Below the pieces are notes generated by a model. The model made no database searches, had not been told where the DNA came from, and saw only the letters and a list, made by a program, of their open reading frames with translations. A program made the translations under genes and the position numbers. Positions 34,211-42,143 of a DNA stretch of 64,000 nucleotides are shown here, piece after piece (position 1 is the stretch's first letter; every line of letters begins with the position of its first letter). This stretch comes from an uncultured Eubacteriales bacterium. Lineage in GTDB: Bacteria > Bacillota > Clostridia > Saccharofermentanales > Fastidiosipilaceae. The stretch spans positions 1 to 64,000 of the forward strand of contig CABKML010000005.1 of the NCBI GenBank assembly GCA_902373515.1, read 5' to 3'.

Positions 34211-34774
34211 ATGGATACAGGGAAAAGTCAGGATTTGAAGTATCGTTTGGCTGCGGCATTAAAGCAATGCATGAGTAACAATAAGGTGGAGAACATTACT
34301 GTGAAGCAGATTGTTTCGACCTGCGGAGTTTCGCGCCAAAGTTTTTATCGTAATTTTATTGACAAATATGATTTAATTAACTGGTATTTCGATCGTTTAT
34401 TAGCCCTTTCTTTTCAAGCTATGAGTGAAGGTGAAAACATCAGGAGCGGACTTTGTCGCAAGTTTGCTTATATTCGTGCTGAAAAAGTCTTTTTTGCGGC
34501 TGCATTTCGGGTGGATGAACAGAATAATTTGAAAGAGCATGATTTTTCCGCTATTCAAAATTTTTATCGTCATTTAATTCGCTCACGCAGTAATGAAGAA
34601 CTTACGGCCCGGGATGATAAATTGTTGGAATTATATTGCCAGATGTCCATATATATGACTGTCCAGTGGGTTTTACACGGGATGGTGATGAGTGACAGCG
34701 AATTGGCCGATTTATTGATTGACGCTATGCCGCCACGGATTCACGAACTGTTTTTACGCTTGGAGATTTTGTAG
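34211..34774 (+). CDS. TetR/AcrR-family transcription regulator
   Basis: The 187-residue protein has a TetR-type helix-turn-helix at the N-terminus: ENITVKQIVSTCGVSRQSFYRNFIDKYDL (given here across the helices at about 28-56). The all-alpha C-terminal half resembles the DhaS-type TetR C-terminal domain. Its start follows GCGGAGG. A perfect palindrome covers its own -10. It sits between the split-PFL operon and the alcohol dehydrogenase, so it is a good candidate local regulator of the fermentation genes. The ligand is unknown. Confidence 0.88.
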   Translation: MDTGKSQDLKYRLAAALKQCMSNNKVENITVKQIVSTCGVSRQSFYRNFIDKYDLINWYFDRLLALSFQAMSEGENIRSGLCRKFAYIRAEKVFFAAAFRVDEQNNLKEHDFSAIQNFYRHLIRSRSNEELTARDDKLLELYCQMSIYMTVQWVLHGMVMSDSELADLLIDAMPPRIHELFLRLEIL

Positions 34775-34885
34775 TTGAGTTGGTCTTGAGTTGGCGAATA
34801 AGGAAAAAATCTCTTGTCAATTTGTGCAGATTATCCATTATATTTTGTGTCTTTTGTCTAAAATAGCAGCATAATCCACAAATTT

Positions 34886-34938
34886 GTTACACAATTATTT
34901 TTCTGTAACTTACATAAATTCCTTTTCCTTGCTATTAT
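34886..34938 (+). promoter_or_regulatory. adh promoter with GTTACA/TGTAAC arms
   Basis: TTACAT (34910-34915), a 17-bp spacer and TATTAT (34933-34938) form the promoter. GTTACA (34886-34891) and TGTAAC (34904-34909) are inverted arms with a 12-bp gap ending right at the -35. A third GTTACA lies downstream (34973-34978). The same arms sit just upstream of the -35 position at pflB. AATTTGTGC (34819-34827) is also shared with the pflB upstream region (31590-31598). Confidence 0.55.
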
Positions 34939-35007
34939 ATGAATGTAAGCCAAAGATAATTTTGGAACGATTGTTACAAATGTTCGGTCATAAGGAGATT
35001 AAAATTT

Positions 35008-36159
35008 ATGGTTCACAAAATTTCACTTAACGGTACATCATATCATGGTGCAGGTGCAATTAAAGAGATAGTCAATGAGATAAAGTCTCGCGGCTTTCAT
35101 AAGGTGTTTTTGACCTCGGATCCGGATTTGGTAAAATTCGGTGTGACGACAAAAGTTTCGACTTTACTCGAAGCAGCCGGTATTCCGTATGAACTTTATA
35201 CGGAGATTAAACCTAATCCGACAATTGAGAATGTTCAACACGGTGTAGCTGCTTTCAAAAAGGCTGCAGCTGATTGTATTGTAGCTGTCGGCGGCGGTTC
35301 GTCTATGGATACTTCCAAAGCTATTGGTATTATTATTACCAATCCTGAATTTGCTGATGTGCGTTCTCTTGAAGGCTTATCTCCTACTAAAAATCCCTGT
35401 GTACCTATTATTGCTGTTCCGACAACAGCAGGTACGGCAGCAGAAGTTACAATTAATTATGTTATTACCGATGTTGAAAAAGAGCGTAAATTTGTTTGTG
35501 TCGACCCGCATGATATGCCTATTGTTGCTGTAGTTGATCCGGAAATGATGGCTTCGATGCCGCGCGGTTTGGCAGTTGCTACCGGTATGGATGCTTTGAC
35601 CCATGCAATTGAGGGTTATACGACCAGAGCAGCTTGGGAAATGACAGATATGTTCCACTTGGAAGCTATTCGCCTTTTGTCCGGTAATTTCCGGGCAGCG
35701 GTTGCGGGAGATATGACAGCTAAGGCTAATATGGCATTAGGCCAATATATTGCCGGTATGGGCTTCTCTAATGTCGGTCTCGGCATTGCTCATTCGATGG
35801 CGCATACTTTGTCGGCCCATTATGATACACCGCACGGTATCGCTTGTGCGATGTTCCTGCCGATTTCTATGGAGTTCAACCGTGACTTTACCGGTACCAG
35901 ATTGCGTGAAGTTGCTCGGGCTATGGGCGTTAAGAATGTTGATACAATGAGTCAGACTGAATATCGTCAGGCAGCTATCGATGCTGTTAAACAATTGACT
36001 TTGGACTTGGGTGTATCTAAGACTTTAGATAAAATTACCGAAGCCGATTTGGATCAATTGGCAACGGATGCCTTAAACGATGCTTGCTATCCGGGCAATC
36101 CGCGAGAGGCTACTAAAGAGCAGGTAATTGCGATGTTCCGCCAATTAATGGTGAAGTGA
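35008..36159 (+). CDS. Iron-containing alcohol dehydrogenase (FucO-like)
   Basis: This 383-residue group III dehydrogenase uses NAD(P)H to interconvert alcohols and aldehydes. The nucleotide site is GGGSSMDTSKA (about residues 96-106). Iron ligands are expected in DALTHAIEGY and GIAHSMAHTLSAHYDTPHG, which keep the Asp/His pattern. It resembles lactaldehyde reductase FucO and single-domain butanol or ethanol dehydrogenases, but the substrate cannot be read from sequence. It has a dedicated promoter with the same palindromic arms as pflB and a strong terminator, so it is a single-gene unit probably used to reoxidise NADH in fermentation. Confidence 0.92.
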   Translation: MVHKISLNGTSYHGAGAIKEIVNEIKSRGFHKVFLTSDPDLVKFGVTTKVSTLLEAAGIPYELYTEIKPNPTIENVQHGVAAFKKAAADCIVAVGGGSSMDTSKAIGIIITNPEFADVRSLEGLSPTKNPCVPIIAVPTTAGTAAEVTINYVITDVEKERKFVCVDPHDMPIVAVVDPEMMASMPRGLAVATGMDALTHAIEGYTTRAAWEMTDMFHLEAIRLLSGNFRAAVAGDMTAKANMALGQYIAGMGFSNVGLGIAHSMAHTLSAHYDTPHGIACAMFLPISMEFNRDFTGTRLREVARAMGVKNVDTMSQTEYRQAAIDAVKQLTLDLGVSKTLDKITEADLDQLATDALNDACYPGNPREATKEQVIAMFRQLMVK

Positions 36160-36183
36160 AACGCTGAATAGATGCTTCTGAAA

Positions 36184-36208
36184 GGGCGGCTGCGGCCGCC
36201 CTTTTTTT
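36184..36208 (+). terminator. Terminator after the alcohol dehydrogenase
   Basis: GGGCGGC (36184-36190) pairs perfectly with GCCGCCC (36195-36201) over TGCG and is followed by seven Ts. Confidence 0.95.
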
Positions 36209-36217
36209 ATATGGCTG

Positions 36218-36236
36218 TGCTAGAATAGTACTATTC
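36218..36236 (+). promoter_or_regulatory. mscL extended -10 promoter with overlapping palindrome
   Basis: TGCTAGAAT (36218-36226) is an extended -10. The 14-bp perfect palindrome GAATAGTACTATTC (36223-36236) overlaps its end and the predicted start site, just before the GAAGGAG ribosome site. Confidence 0.45.
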
Positions 36237-36249
36237 GAAGGAGATACAT

Positions 36250-36633
36250 ATGGAAAAATGGGAGAAACTTTTGCAGGAATTCAAGGCCTTTATTGCTCGC
36301 GGCAGCGTTGTAGACTTGGCTGTCGGTGTTATTGTCGGCGGAGCTTTCTCGGCTATCGTCAAATCTTTGGTCAATGATATTTTAATGCCGATTATCGGCT
36401 TACTCCTGGGCGGTTTGAATTTCAGCAATTTGAGTTTCGGTTTGGGTGAAGCCAGGATTATGTACGGTGCTTTTTTGCAGGCTGTAATTAATTTTTTCAT
36501 CATAGCCTTTGTTATTTTCTTTATTGTGAAGTTAATTAATTTAGTTTATAAGAAGCAGTCACAGGAAACGATTAAAACCGTGCCGGAAGACGTGAAATTA
36601 TTAACTGAGATCAGAGATTTACTAAAAAAATAG
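36250..36633 (+). CDS. mscL: Large-conductance mechanosensitive channel
   Basis: MscL opens under membrane tension to release solutes on osmotic downshock. The 127-residue length is typical. The N-terminal amphipathic helix leads to TM1 with the pore-lining VVDLAVGVIVGGAFSAIV, TM2 spans about 75-95 (QAVINFFIIAFVIFF), and the C-terminal bundle helix ends TEIRDLLKK. The start follows GAAGGAGATACAT. The periplasmic loop is short, as in other Firmicutes. Confidence 0.96.
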   Translation: MEKWEKLLQEFKAFIARGSVVDLAVGVIVGGAFSAIVKSLVNDILMPIIGLLLGGLNFSNLSFGLGEARIMYGAFLQAVINFFIIAFVIFFIVKLINLVYKKQSQETIKTVPEDVKLLTEIRDLLKK

Positions 36634-36693
36634 ACTTTCTCTTAAATTTACCTTGTGACATTCGGATTTAGAGAGATTTTCAGAGGAGGCAGG

Positions 36694-37326
36694 ATGCGAA
36701 AAATATATTTAATGGTGCCGGTAAAGACATTATTTGATGAAAATGATAAAATTCAGGGCCGTTCCGATTCCAAAGTGAGTGAGACGGCAGAAGTACCGAT
36801 AAAAGAGGCTAAGGATTATTTGCGCAACCTGGGCGAAATTATTACTTGTGTTTCACCGCAGGAAAGAGCAATAGTTACAGCGAAACTTTGTCAAATTTCT
36901 CAATGGCGTATGGAAGATTATTTGACGGATTTTGATTTCGGCGTTTTTGAAGCGCAAAAAAATTTTTTGTTGCCGCGAGTATCCCGGAACGTGCCGGATG
37001 ATTATGGTGATTTTTTCAGCTCTTACGGCTATGGCGGTGAAAGCAGTTCGGCGGTATCTGAGCGCTTGGAGACGGGAATAAAAAATCATATTGCCAGGTT
37101 GCAGAACAAAGAGGCCGATTTGCTTTATATAAGCGGGAAACATGCGATATACACTTTCTATCTTCACCATCGAGAACAGAACGGTAAGCTTTTACCTGCA
37201 AGCTTTTTTACGCCGGCTTCTATCCATACGTTTACATATAGTCAGGGAAATTTCGATTATGTTACTTCCGCTGTTTTTTCTCAGACAGTTCCTGTTGCCT
37301 CGGAAAGTGAGTATTATTCATGGTAA
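36694..37326 (+). CDS. Histidine-phosphatase-fold protein lacking catalytic residues
   Basis: This 210-residue protein is a paralogue of the next gene: both begin with a YL strand and share IQG-x2-DSK, WDFG/FDFG-like LxxFDFGVFEA and GGES. In the catalytic RHGE motif this copy reads VPVK (residues 8-11), and the second catalytic His (AHG in the neighbour) is replaced in YISGKHAI. It should therefore be inactive as a phosphatase. The ATG at 36694 follows AGAGGAGGC. Its stop overlaps the start of the active paralogue (ATGGTAA), so the two are translationally coupled. That suggests a regulatory or scaffolding partner rather than decay, since the frame is intact. Confidence 0.8.
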   Translation: MRKIYLMVPVKTLFDENDKIQGRSDSKVSETAEVPIKEAKDYLRNLGEIITCVSPQERAIVTAKLCQISQWRMEDYLTDFDFGVFEAQKNFLLPRVSRNVPDDYGDFFSSYGYGGESSSAVSERLETGIKNHIARLQNKEADLLYISGKHAIYTFYLHHREQNGKLLPASFFTPASIHTFTYSQGNFDYVTSAVFSQTVPVASESEYYSW

Positions 37327-37901
37327 AAAAATTGTATTTGGTGCGGCATGGTGAAACCCAATTTAATAAATTGGATATTATTCAAGGGTCATGTGATTCT
37401 AAATTGACGGCAGCAGGTAGAGAACAGGCAGCTGCTTGCGGTCGACTCTTAAAAAAAGAAGGAATAAAGTTCGATCGGATTTTCTGTTCAATTGCTTTAC
37501 GGGCTCGGGAAACGTTATCTTATATTACTGATCAGGAATACACTTATCTTTCCCAACTGAAAGAATGGGATTTCGGTTTGTTTGAAGGTGAAGGGCAATG
37601 TTTGCAAAGACCGGAAGTGTTCAACAATTTATCGCCTGACTTTTATGCGCAGTTCGGCGGTGAAAGCTTGACCGACTTTCAAAAAAGAATTGACGGGGCA
37701 ATCAGAGATATTTTGACTGATACCGGAGATAATTTCTTGGTTGTGGCGCACGGTTGTGTCAATTGGGCCTTTTTTGAAATGGCAGTAAAACCGGATAATG
37801 CGCCGCCGGTGAAGTTTACTAATTGTGCTGTACAAGTTTATCGGCAGGAAGGCGAACAGTTTATTTACGAAAGAACGCTTGATCCTTTGAGCGAGTTATG
37901 A
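37320..37901 (+). CDS. Histidine phosphatase family protein
   Basis: This 193-residue member of the phosphoglycerate mutase-like superfamily has the catalytic LVRHGETQFN (His9), the Arg in ALRARETL, the acid/base Glu region KEWDFGLFEG and the second His in VAHGCVN. It is likely a small-molecule phosphatase (CobC, GpmB or PhoE type); the substrate is unclear. It overlaps the upstream degenerate paralogue by 7 bp and is followed 10 bp later by the pncC-like gene. Confidence 0.88.
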   Translation: MVKKLYLVRHGETQFNKLDIIQGSCDSKLTAAGREQAAACGRLLKKEGIKFDRIFCSIALRARETLSYITDQEYTYLSQLKEWDFGLFEGEGQCLQRPEVFNNLSPDFYAQFGGESLTDFQKRIDGAIRDILTDTGDNFLVVAHGCVNWAFFEMAVKPDNAPPVKFTNCAVQVYRQEGEQFIYERTLDPLSEL

Positions 37902-37911
37902 TGAGGGCGAC

Positions 37912-38559
37912 ATGAGAAAAGAAGAAAATTCGGAAAAGTTGCTTTATTCCGACAGCTTGCTGAAAGTTCAATTGTTGTCGGCAGCCGACATGACTTCTTT
38001 GTTGGCAAAAAGTAACCGCAGATTGGGTGCTTATTTACGAAAAGAAAAGTTACATTTAGTGACGGCCGAGTCGTTGACAGCAGGTTCTTTGGCCGGATGT
38101 ATAGCCGATATAAGCGGTGCCAGCGATTATTTAAGCGGAGCTTTTGTCTGTTATACTAATCAGGCGAAACAGACGCTTTTAGGTATACCTGCGCCGATGC
38201 TGGAGAAATATAGTGCAGTTTCAGCTCCGGTGGTTCAGAGTATGGCGAAAAACAGCTTGAAGCGCCTGCCACAGGCTGATATAGCGGTGGCTTTGAGCGG
38301 GTATGCCGGACCGCAGACTGCGAATTGGCAGGAAAAGGAAGCTTGCGGGACTGTGTATTTTGCGCTTGCTTTACCGCTACAGCTTATAGATAAATCAACT
38401 CAAGTTACATGCGCTGCAACTGATTGCATAGCTTGTGATTATGGCGACGATGTGGCAGTATTTACTTATAAAAAAATTTTTTCTCCGAAGAGAAATCTTG
38501 TGCGCTTGGCAGCCTGCCTGTTTGCAATCAGAGAACTTTCGGCAATATTGGCGATTTAA
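37912..38559 (+). CDS. CinA C-terminal domain / PncC-like amidohydrolase
   Basis: Family members (PncC) deamidate nicotinamide mononucleotide in pyridine nucleotide salvage. The core is recognisable: TAESLTAGSLAG (about residues 46-57), GASDYLSGAFVCYTNQAK and CGTVYFAL. The usual TGIAGPGGG loop reads SGYAGPQTANW, so activity is not certain. The 215 residues include a 35-residue N-terminal extension and a diverged C-terminus. The start follows GAGGGCGAC. It sits between a phosphatase and murJ without a clear functional link. Confidence 0.78.
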   Translation: MRKEENSEKLLYSDSLLKVQLLSAADMTSLLAKSNRRLGAYLRKEKLHLVTAESLTAGSLAGCIADISGASDYLSGAFVCYTNQAKQTLLGIPAPMLEKYSAVSAPVVQSMAKNSLKRLPQADIAVALSGYAGPQTANWQEKEACGTVYFALALPLQLIDKSTQVTCAATDCIACDYGDDVAVFTYKKIFSPKRNLVRLAACLFAIRELSAILAI

Positions 38560-38572
38560 TTAGAGATTGGAG

Positions 38573-40180
38573 ATGAAGATAATATTGGACAAAGGTAAGA
38601 CCGCCGACAGACCTTTAATTCGCAGTAATTCTTTCAAAAAAGCGACAATTATTCTGATTATCGGTTTGTTACTCAGTAAAGTGACGGGACAGGCACGTGA
38701 AGTTCTATACGGGGTGGTATTGCAGAAACCGTATTTAACGGATGCTTATGTTCAGGGCTTTTTAATTCCCGACTTTATCTATGAACTATTGATAGGCGGT
38801 TCGATTCAGGCTGCTTTGATTCCAACTTTAGCGCAAGCTTTGGGAACTGAGCAGGAGAAAAAAGCTTGGTATGACGTTTCGACATTTATCAGTTTTTTCA
38901 GTATTCTGATGTTTATTTGCCTTTTGTTGCTGGAAATTTTTACTCAGCCTATATTATCTTTAATTAGTAAAAGCGAAAATTTAATCTTGACGGTGCAAGT
39001 GGCCCGCCGATTATTCCCGCAAACTTTTTTTATGATGGGAGCGGGTTTAACAATTGGCATATTGAATGCCCATAAATTATTTACCAAAACGGCCTTAGGA
39101 CCGGGCTTGTATAATATTTTTGTTTGTTTGAGTTTAATATTATTGGGAGCAGCGTCTGAAAAGGCTTTGTTGCAAGTGGCGTGGGGCATCAGTGGCAGTG
39201 CAGCAGTTTATTTTATCTGGCAATTATTTTTAGCGCGGCGAGTAATTACTCCCTTAAGATTGAATTTGCACTTTTCCCGTCCCGGTTTTCGGCGCCTTCT
39301 GTTATTAGCTTTGCCGACTTTATTTTCCGCATCTATTGCGCAATTGGGAAACATAATTTTACAAGCTTACACTAAAACGATGCCTGCAGGCAGTGCGACA
39401 GCGTTGAGGTATGCTTCGACTGTTTGGATGTTGCCGTACGGCATTTTTACCGTTGCTATCGGCCAGGTAATGTTGCCGACCTTATCAACATGTATCGGGC
39501 ACAATGATCCGATTAAAGCCGGGCGGATGCTCAATAAAGCCTTGCGATTGGTTTTGCTTTTTGCTTTGCCTTCCGCCTTGATTTTCTATGCTTATCGCAC
39601 GGAAATTATGGTAGGAATTTTCTGGTGGAAAAATTATTTACCTTCAAGTGCTGCCGCTAATCGGGAATATTATGATATTTTGGTTAATGCCGGCCGAATA
39701 TTGCAATTTTATTGCCCGGCGATTATTTTTCAGTCGATTATCTATATTTACAACTTTGCTTTTTATGCTCACAGTATTACCGTAATTCCTTTGGTGAATG
39801 CCGCCGTTTCCTTGCTGTTAACTTTAGGTTTGGGTTATATAGCGGAGCAACGGCAGGAGATTTCCGGCTTATCCTTAGCTTTTGCCGTTTCGACGTTGTT
39901 TATCGCCTTGTTGTTACAAGCTTTGTACCATCACCGATTTAAGCCCGAGAAATTACGTAATTTCGCTTATTTTATTTGGCAAAACTGGGTAGCTTTGACT
40001 ATTTTGGCACTTTATCTGTTGGTTGAAGTGCATGTTAGCGCTCGGATTCCGTATGTTAATAAGCTGTTTTCTTTAGCGGTTATAGGTGCGCGCGCCCTCG
40101 TCGCTTACGCTGTTTATTTAGTGGCAGCGTATCTTGTCGGTATCAAAGAAATTAAAGAAATCCGGCATTTATGGCATTAG
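38573..40180 (+). CDS. murJ: Lipid II flippase MurJ (MviN family)
   Basis: MurJ flips lipid-linked peptidoglycan precursor across the membrane. The protein has the first-helix signature SKVTGQAREVLYG, then FLIPDFIYELLIGGSIQAALIPTL, and many hydrophobic segments (about 14) as in the MOP/MVF superfamily. ATG 38573 is preferred (535 residues); a TTG at 38567 is equally open. It starts 13 bp after the pncC-like stop and is followed 9 bp later by cls, so these envelope genes are one unit. Confidence 0.9.
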   Translation: MKIILDKGKTADRPLIRSNSFKKATIILIIGLLLSKVTGQAREVLYGVVLQKPYLTDAYVQGFLIPDFIYELLIGGSIQAALIPTLAQALGTEQEKKAWYDVSTFISFFSILMFICLLLLEIFTQPILSLISKSENLILTVQVARRLFPQTFFMMGAGLTIGILNAHKLFTKTALGPGLYNIFVCLSLILLGAASEKALLQVAWGISGSAAVYFIWQLFLARRVITPLRLNLHFSRPGFRRLLLLALPTLFSASIAQLGNIILQAYTKTMPAGSATALRYASTVWMLPYGIFTVAIGQVMLPTLSTCIGHNDPIKAGRMLNKALRLVLLFALPSALIFYAYRTEIMVGIFWWKNYLPSSAAANREYYDILVNAGRILQFYCPAIIFQSIIYIYNFAFYAHSITVIPLVNAAVSLLLTLGLGYIAEQRQEISGLSLAFAVSTLFIALLLQALYHHRFKPEKLRNFAYFIWQNWVALTILALYLLVEVHVSARIPYVNKLFSLAVIGARALVAYAVYLVAAYLVGIKEIKEIRHLWH

Positions 40181-40189
40181 GAGAAGAGA

Positions 40190-42052
40190 ATGCAGACAAC
40201 TGTAAAAGATAATAATAAAGGAAAGTTAAAACAAAGATTACAAAAAGTTCGGGCGCGCAGAATTTATCTGTTGGGTAGCTTGGTTGTTTTGCAGTTTATC
40301 TTTTTTGTCGTTATTTTTTTCACCGTGCAAAATAATGCTATGCGCTTTTTCAGTTTAGGCAATTTCCTTATTTTTCTTGCTCTCGCCTGGTTCATTATGA
40401 CCAGACATATGACTAATTCCGCCAAATTGAGCTGGTTATTGTGTGGTGCGGTGGCTCCGGTTTTTACTTGGCTGTTTTACGGCTTTTCTGTCAGTAATTT
40501 ACTGCAACGGCGAACCCTTTTAGCGCAAACTTTCAGTAAAGAAAGAATTTTTGTCAGCTATTTTCATAAAGAAGGCCGGAGCTTGATGGCTCGTTTAAGA
40601 CCTTTATTACAGGCGGAAGGCCTGGGCAATTTTTATGAGATTGCCGCATTAGCTTTTCATCATAACGGCAGTAAAATTTATTTGAATCAGAAAGTTGAAT
40701 ATTATCGTTGCGGAGAAGAGGCCTGGCCGCAGATTAAGGCGGCAATTAAAGCGGCCAAAGTTCACATCTGTATCGAGTTTTATATTATAAAAAACGGCAC
40801 GATGCTGGAGGAAATGCTGGATTTACTCTGTCAAAAGTTACAGCAGGGAGTAGAAGTTTATTTATTGTATGACGGTGCCTGTGATTTCCTGCTGAATTTT
40901 GATTTGGCGCGCACTTTGAAAAATCAAGGTGCGAAAACTGCGGTGTTTATGCCGATAAACGGTAGATTTACCATGGATCATAACCATCGTAACCATCGTA
41001 AATTAATTATTATCGACGGGGAAACTGCTTTTACCGGCGGCATAAATTTGGCTGATGAATATATTAATTTGCGCTCGCCTTTCGGTTATTGGAAAGATGC
41101 CGTTATCTCCGTGCAGGGGGAAGCAGTTCAACGTTTACAGGGATTTTTCCTGGCGGATTTTTTGGCAAGTTGTTCGCAAGATGACGAAAAAATTATTGCT
41201 AATTTGATTAATGCCGATTTAGCGGCTTTTAATTCCAGTCAGGCAAATTTGAATTTAACTGTCAATATGCGGGATTACGACGTGAAATTATTAAAGCGGC
41301 GGGACAAACACCAAGATAATTGGAAAAATAAAAATCAATTGCTGCCGGCCTGGAAGAAAAATCACGGGCATAAAAGCGGGCATGAGTTCCTGCATTTAAG
41401 TACTAAAGAATTGGATCGCCAGAACGATATACCGTGGGGACGCCGACAAAGTGAAATTAAATTTACCGGCGGAGATATGCCCGCCATCCCGAATTTGCCT
41501 TGGGAAAATTTGCTCGTCCCTTATGCCGATGCTCCCAGTGTCGGTAATTCTCTGGCTGAAAATATTTATTTACAGGCTATCTACAGTGCGACAAGCTCCT
41601 GTCAGATAATGACGCCCTATCTTATCCTGGGAGATGAATTGTTGCGTGCTTTAACAGTAGCTGCCAATCGCGGCGTTAAAGTGGAAATATATTTGCCTTA
41701 CATTGCCGATAAAAAAATTATGCAGGTTCTGGCACGGGCTGCTTATCCGGTTCTATTGCAAGCCGGTATAAAAATTTATGAATTTCTTCCGGGATTTATT
41801 CACTCTAAAGTATTGCTGATTGATCAGCAGATAGCAGTTATCGGCAGCGTGAATTTCGATTTTCGCAGCATGTATTTGAATTTTGAGAACGGTGTTATAA
41901 TCTACGACCGGATTCTGGGCGAAAAAATTGCAGCCGATTTTCGGACTATCAGACCGGAATGTAAGCAGGTGGACTTGGCGTATTGCCAAAGCTTGAGTAT
42001 CAGCGATAAAATTTGGGGTATTGTTTTACGGCCGTTAGGTCCGTTGTTGTAA
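40190..42052 (+). CDS. cls: Cardiolipin synthase
   Basis: Cls joins two phosphatidylglycerols to make cardiolipin at the membrane. The 620 residues begin with two or three hydrophobic segments (about 27-105). Two phospholipase-D HKD motifs follow: HNHRNHRKLIIIDG and FIHSKVLLIDQ with GSVNFDFRS. Between them is a Lys/His-rich insertion of about 70 residues (around 365-440) not usual in Cls, which makes the protein longer than the typical 480-510. The start follows AGGAGAAGAG. Confidence 0.9.
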   Translation: MQTTVKDNNKGKLKQRLQKVRARRIYLLGSLVVLQFIFFVVIFFTVQNNAMRFFSLGNFLIFLALAWFIMTRHMTNSAKLSWLLCGAVAPVFTWLFYGFSVSNLLQRRTLLAQTFSKERIFVSYFHKEGRSLMARLRPLLQAEGLGNFYEIAALAFHHNGSKIYLNQKVEYYRCGEEAWPQIKAAIKAAKVHICIEFYIIKNGTMLEEMLDLLCQKLQQGVEVYLLYDGACDFLLNFDLARTLKNQGAKTAVFMPINGRFTMDHNHRNHRKLIIIDGETAFTGGINLADEYINLRSPFGYWKDAVISVQGEAVQRLQGFFLADFLASCSQDDEKIIANLINADLAAFNSSQANLNLTVNMRDYDVKLLKRRDKHQDNWKNKNQLLPAWKKNHGHKSGHEFLHLSTKELDRQNDIPWGRRQSEIKFTGGDMPAIPNLPWENLLVPYADAPSVGNSLAENIYLQAIYSATSSCQIMTPYLILGDELLRALTVAANRGVKVEIYLPYIADKKIMQVLARAAYPVLLQAGIKIYEFLPGFIHSKVLLIDQQIAVIGSVNFDFRSMYLNFENGVIIYDRILGEKIAADFRTIRPECKQVDLAYCQSLSISDKIWGIVLRPLGPLL

Positions 42053-42084
42053 TTAAGTTGATCGCAGCAGGCCGATTAGAGCTG

Positions 42085-42117
42085 AAAAAAGCCCTATGCT
42101 TCGAAGAGGCATAAGGC
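42085..42117 (-). terminator. Terminator for the - strand aminopeptidase gene
   Basis: On the - strand, GCCTTATGC pairs imperfectly with GCATAGGGC and runs into six Ts (42085-42090). It lies between the convergent cls and aminopeptidase genes and may also slow + strand transcripts. Confidence 0.7.
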
Positions 42118-42143
42118 ATGATTTTACTCGAATTTCCCGAAAA

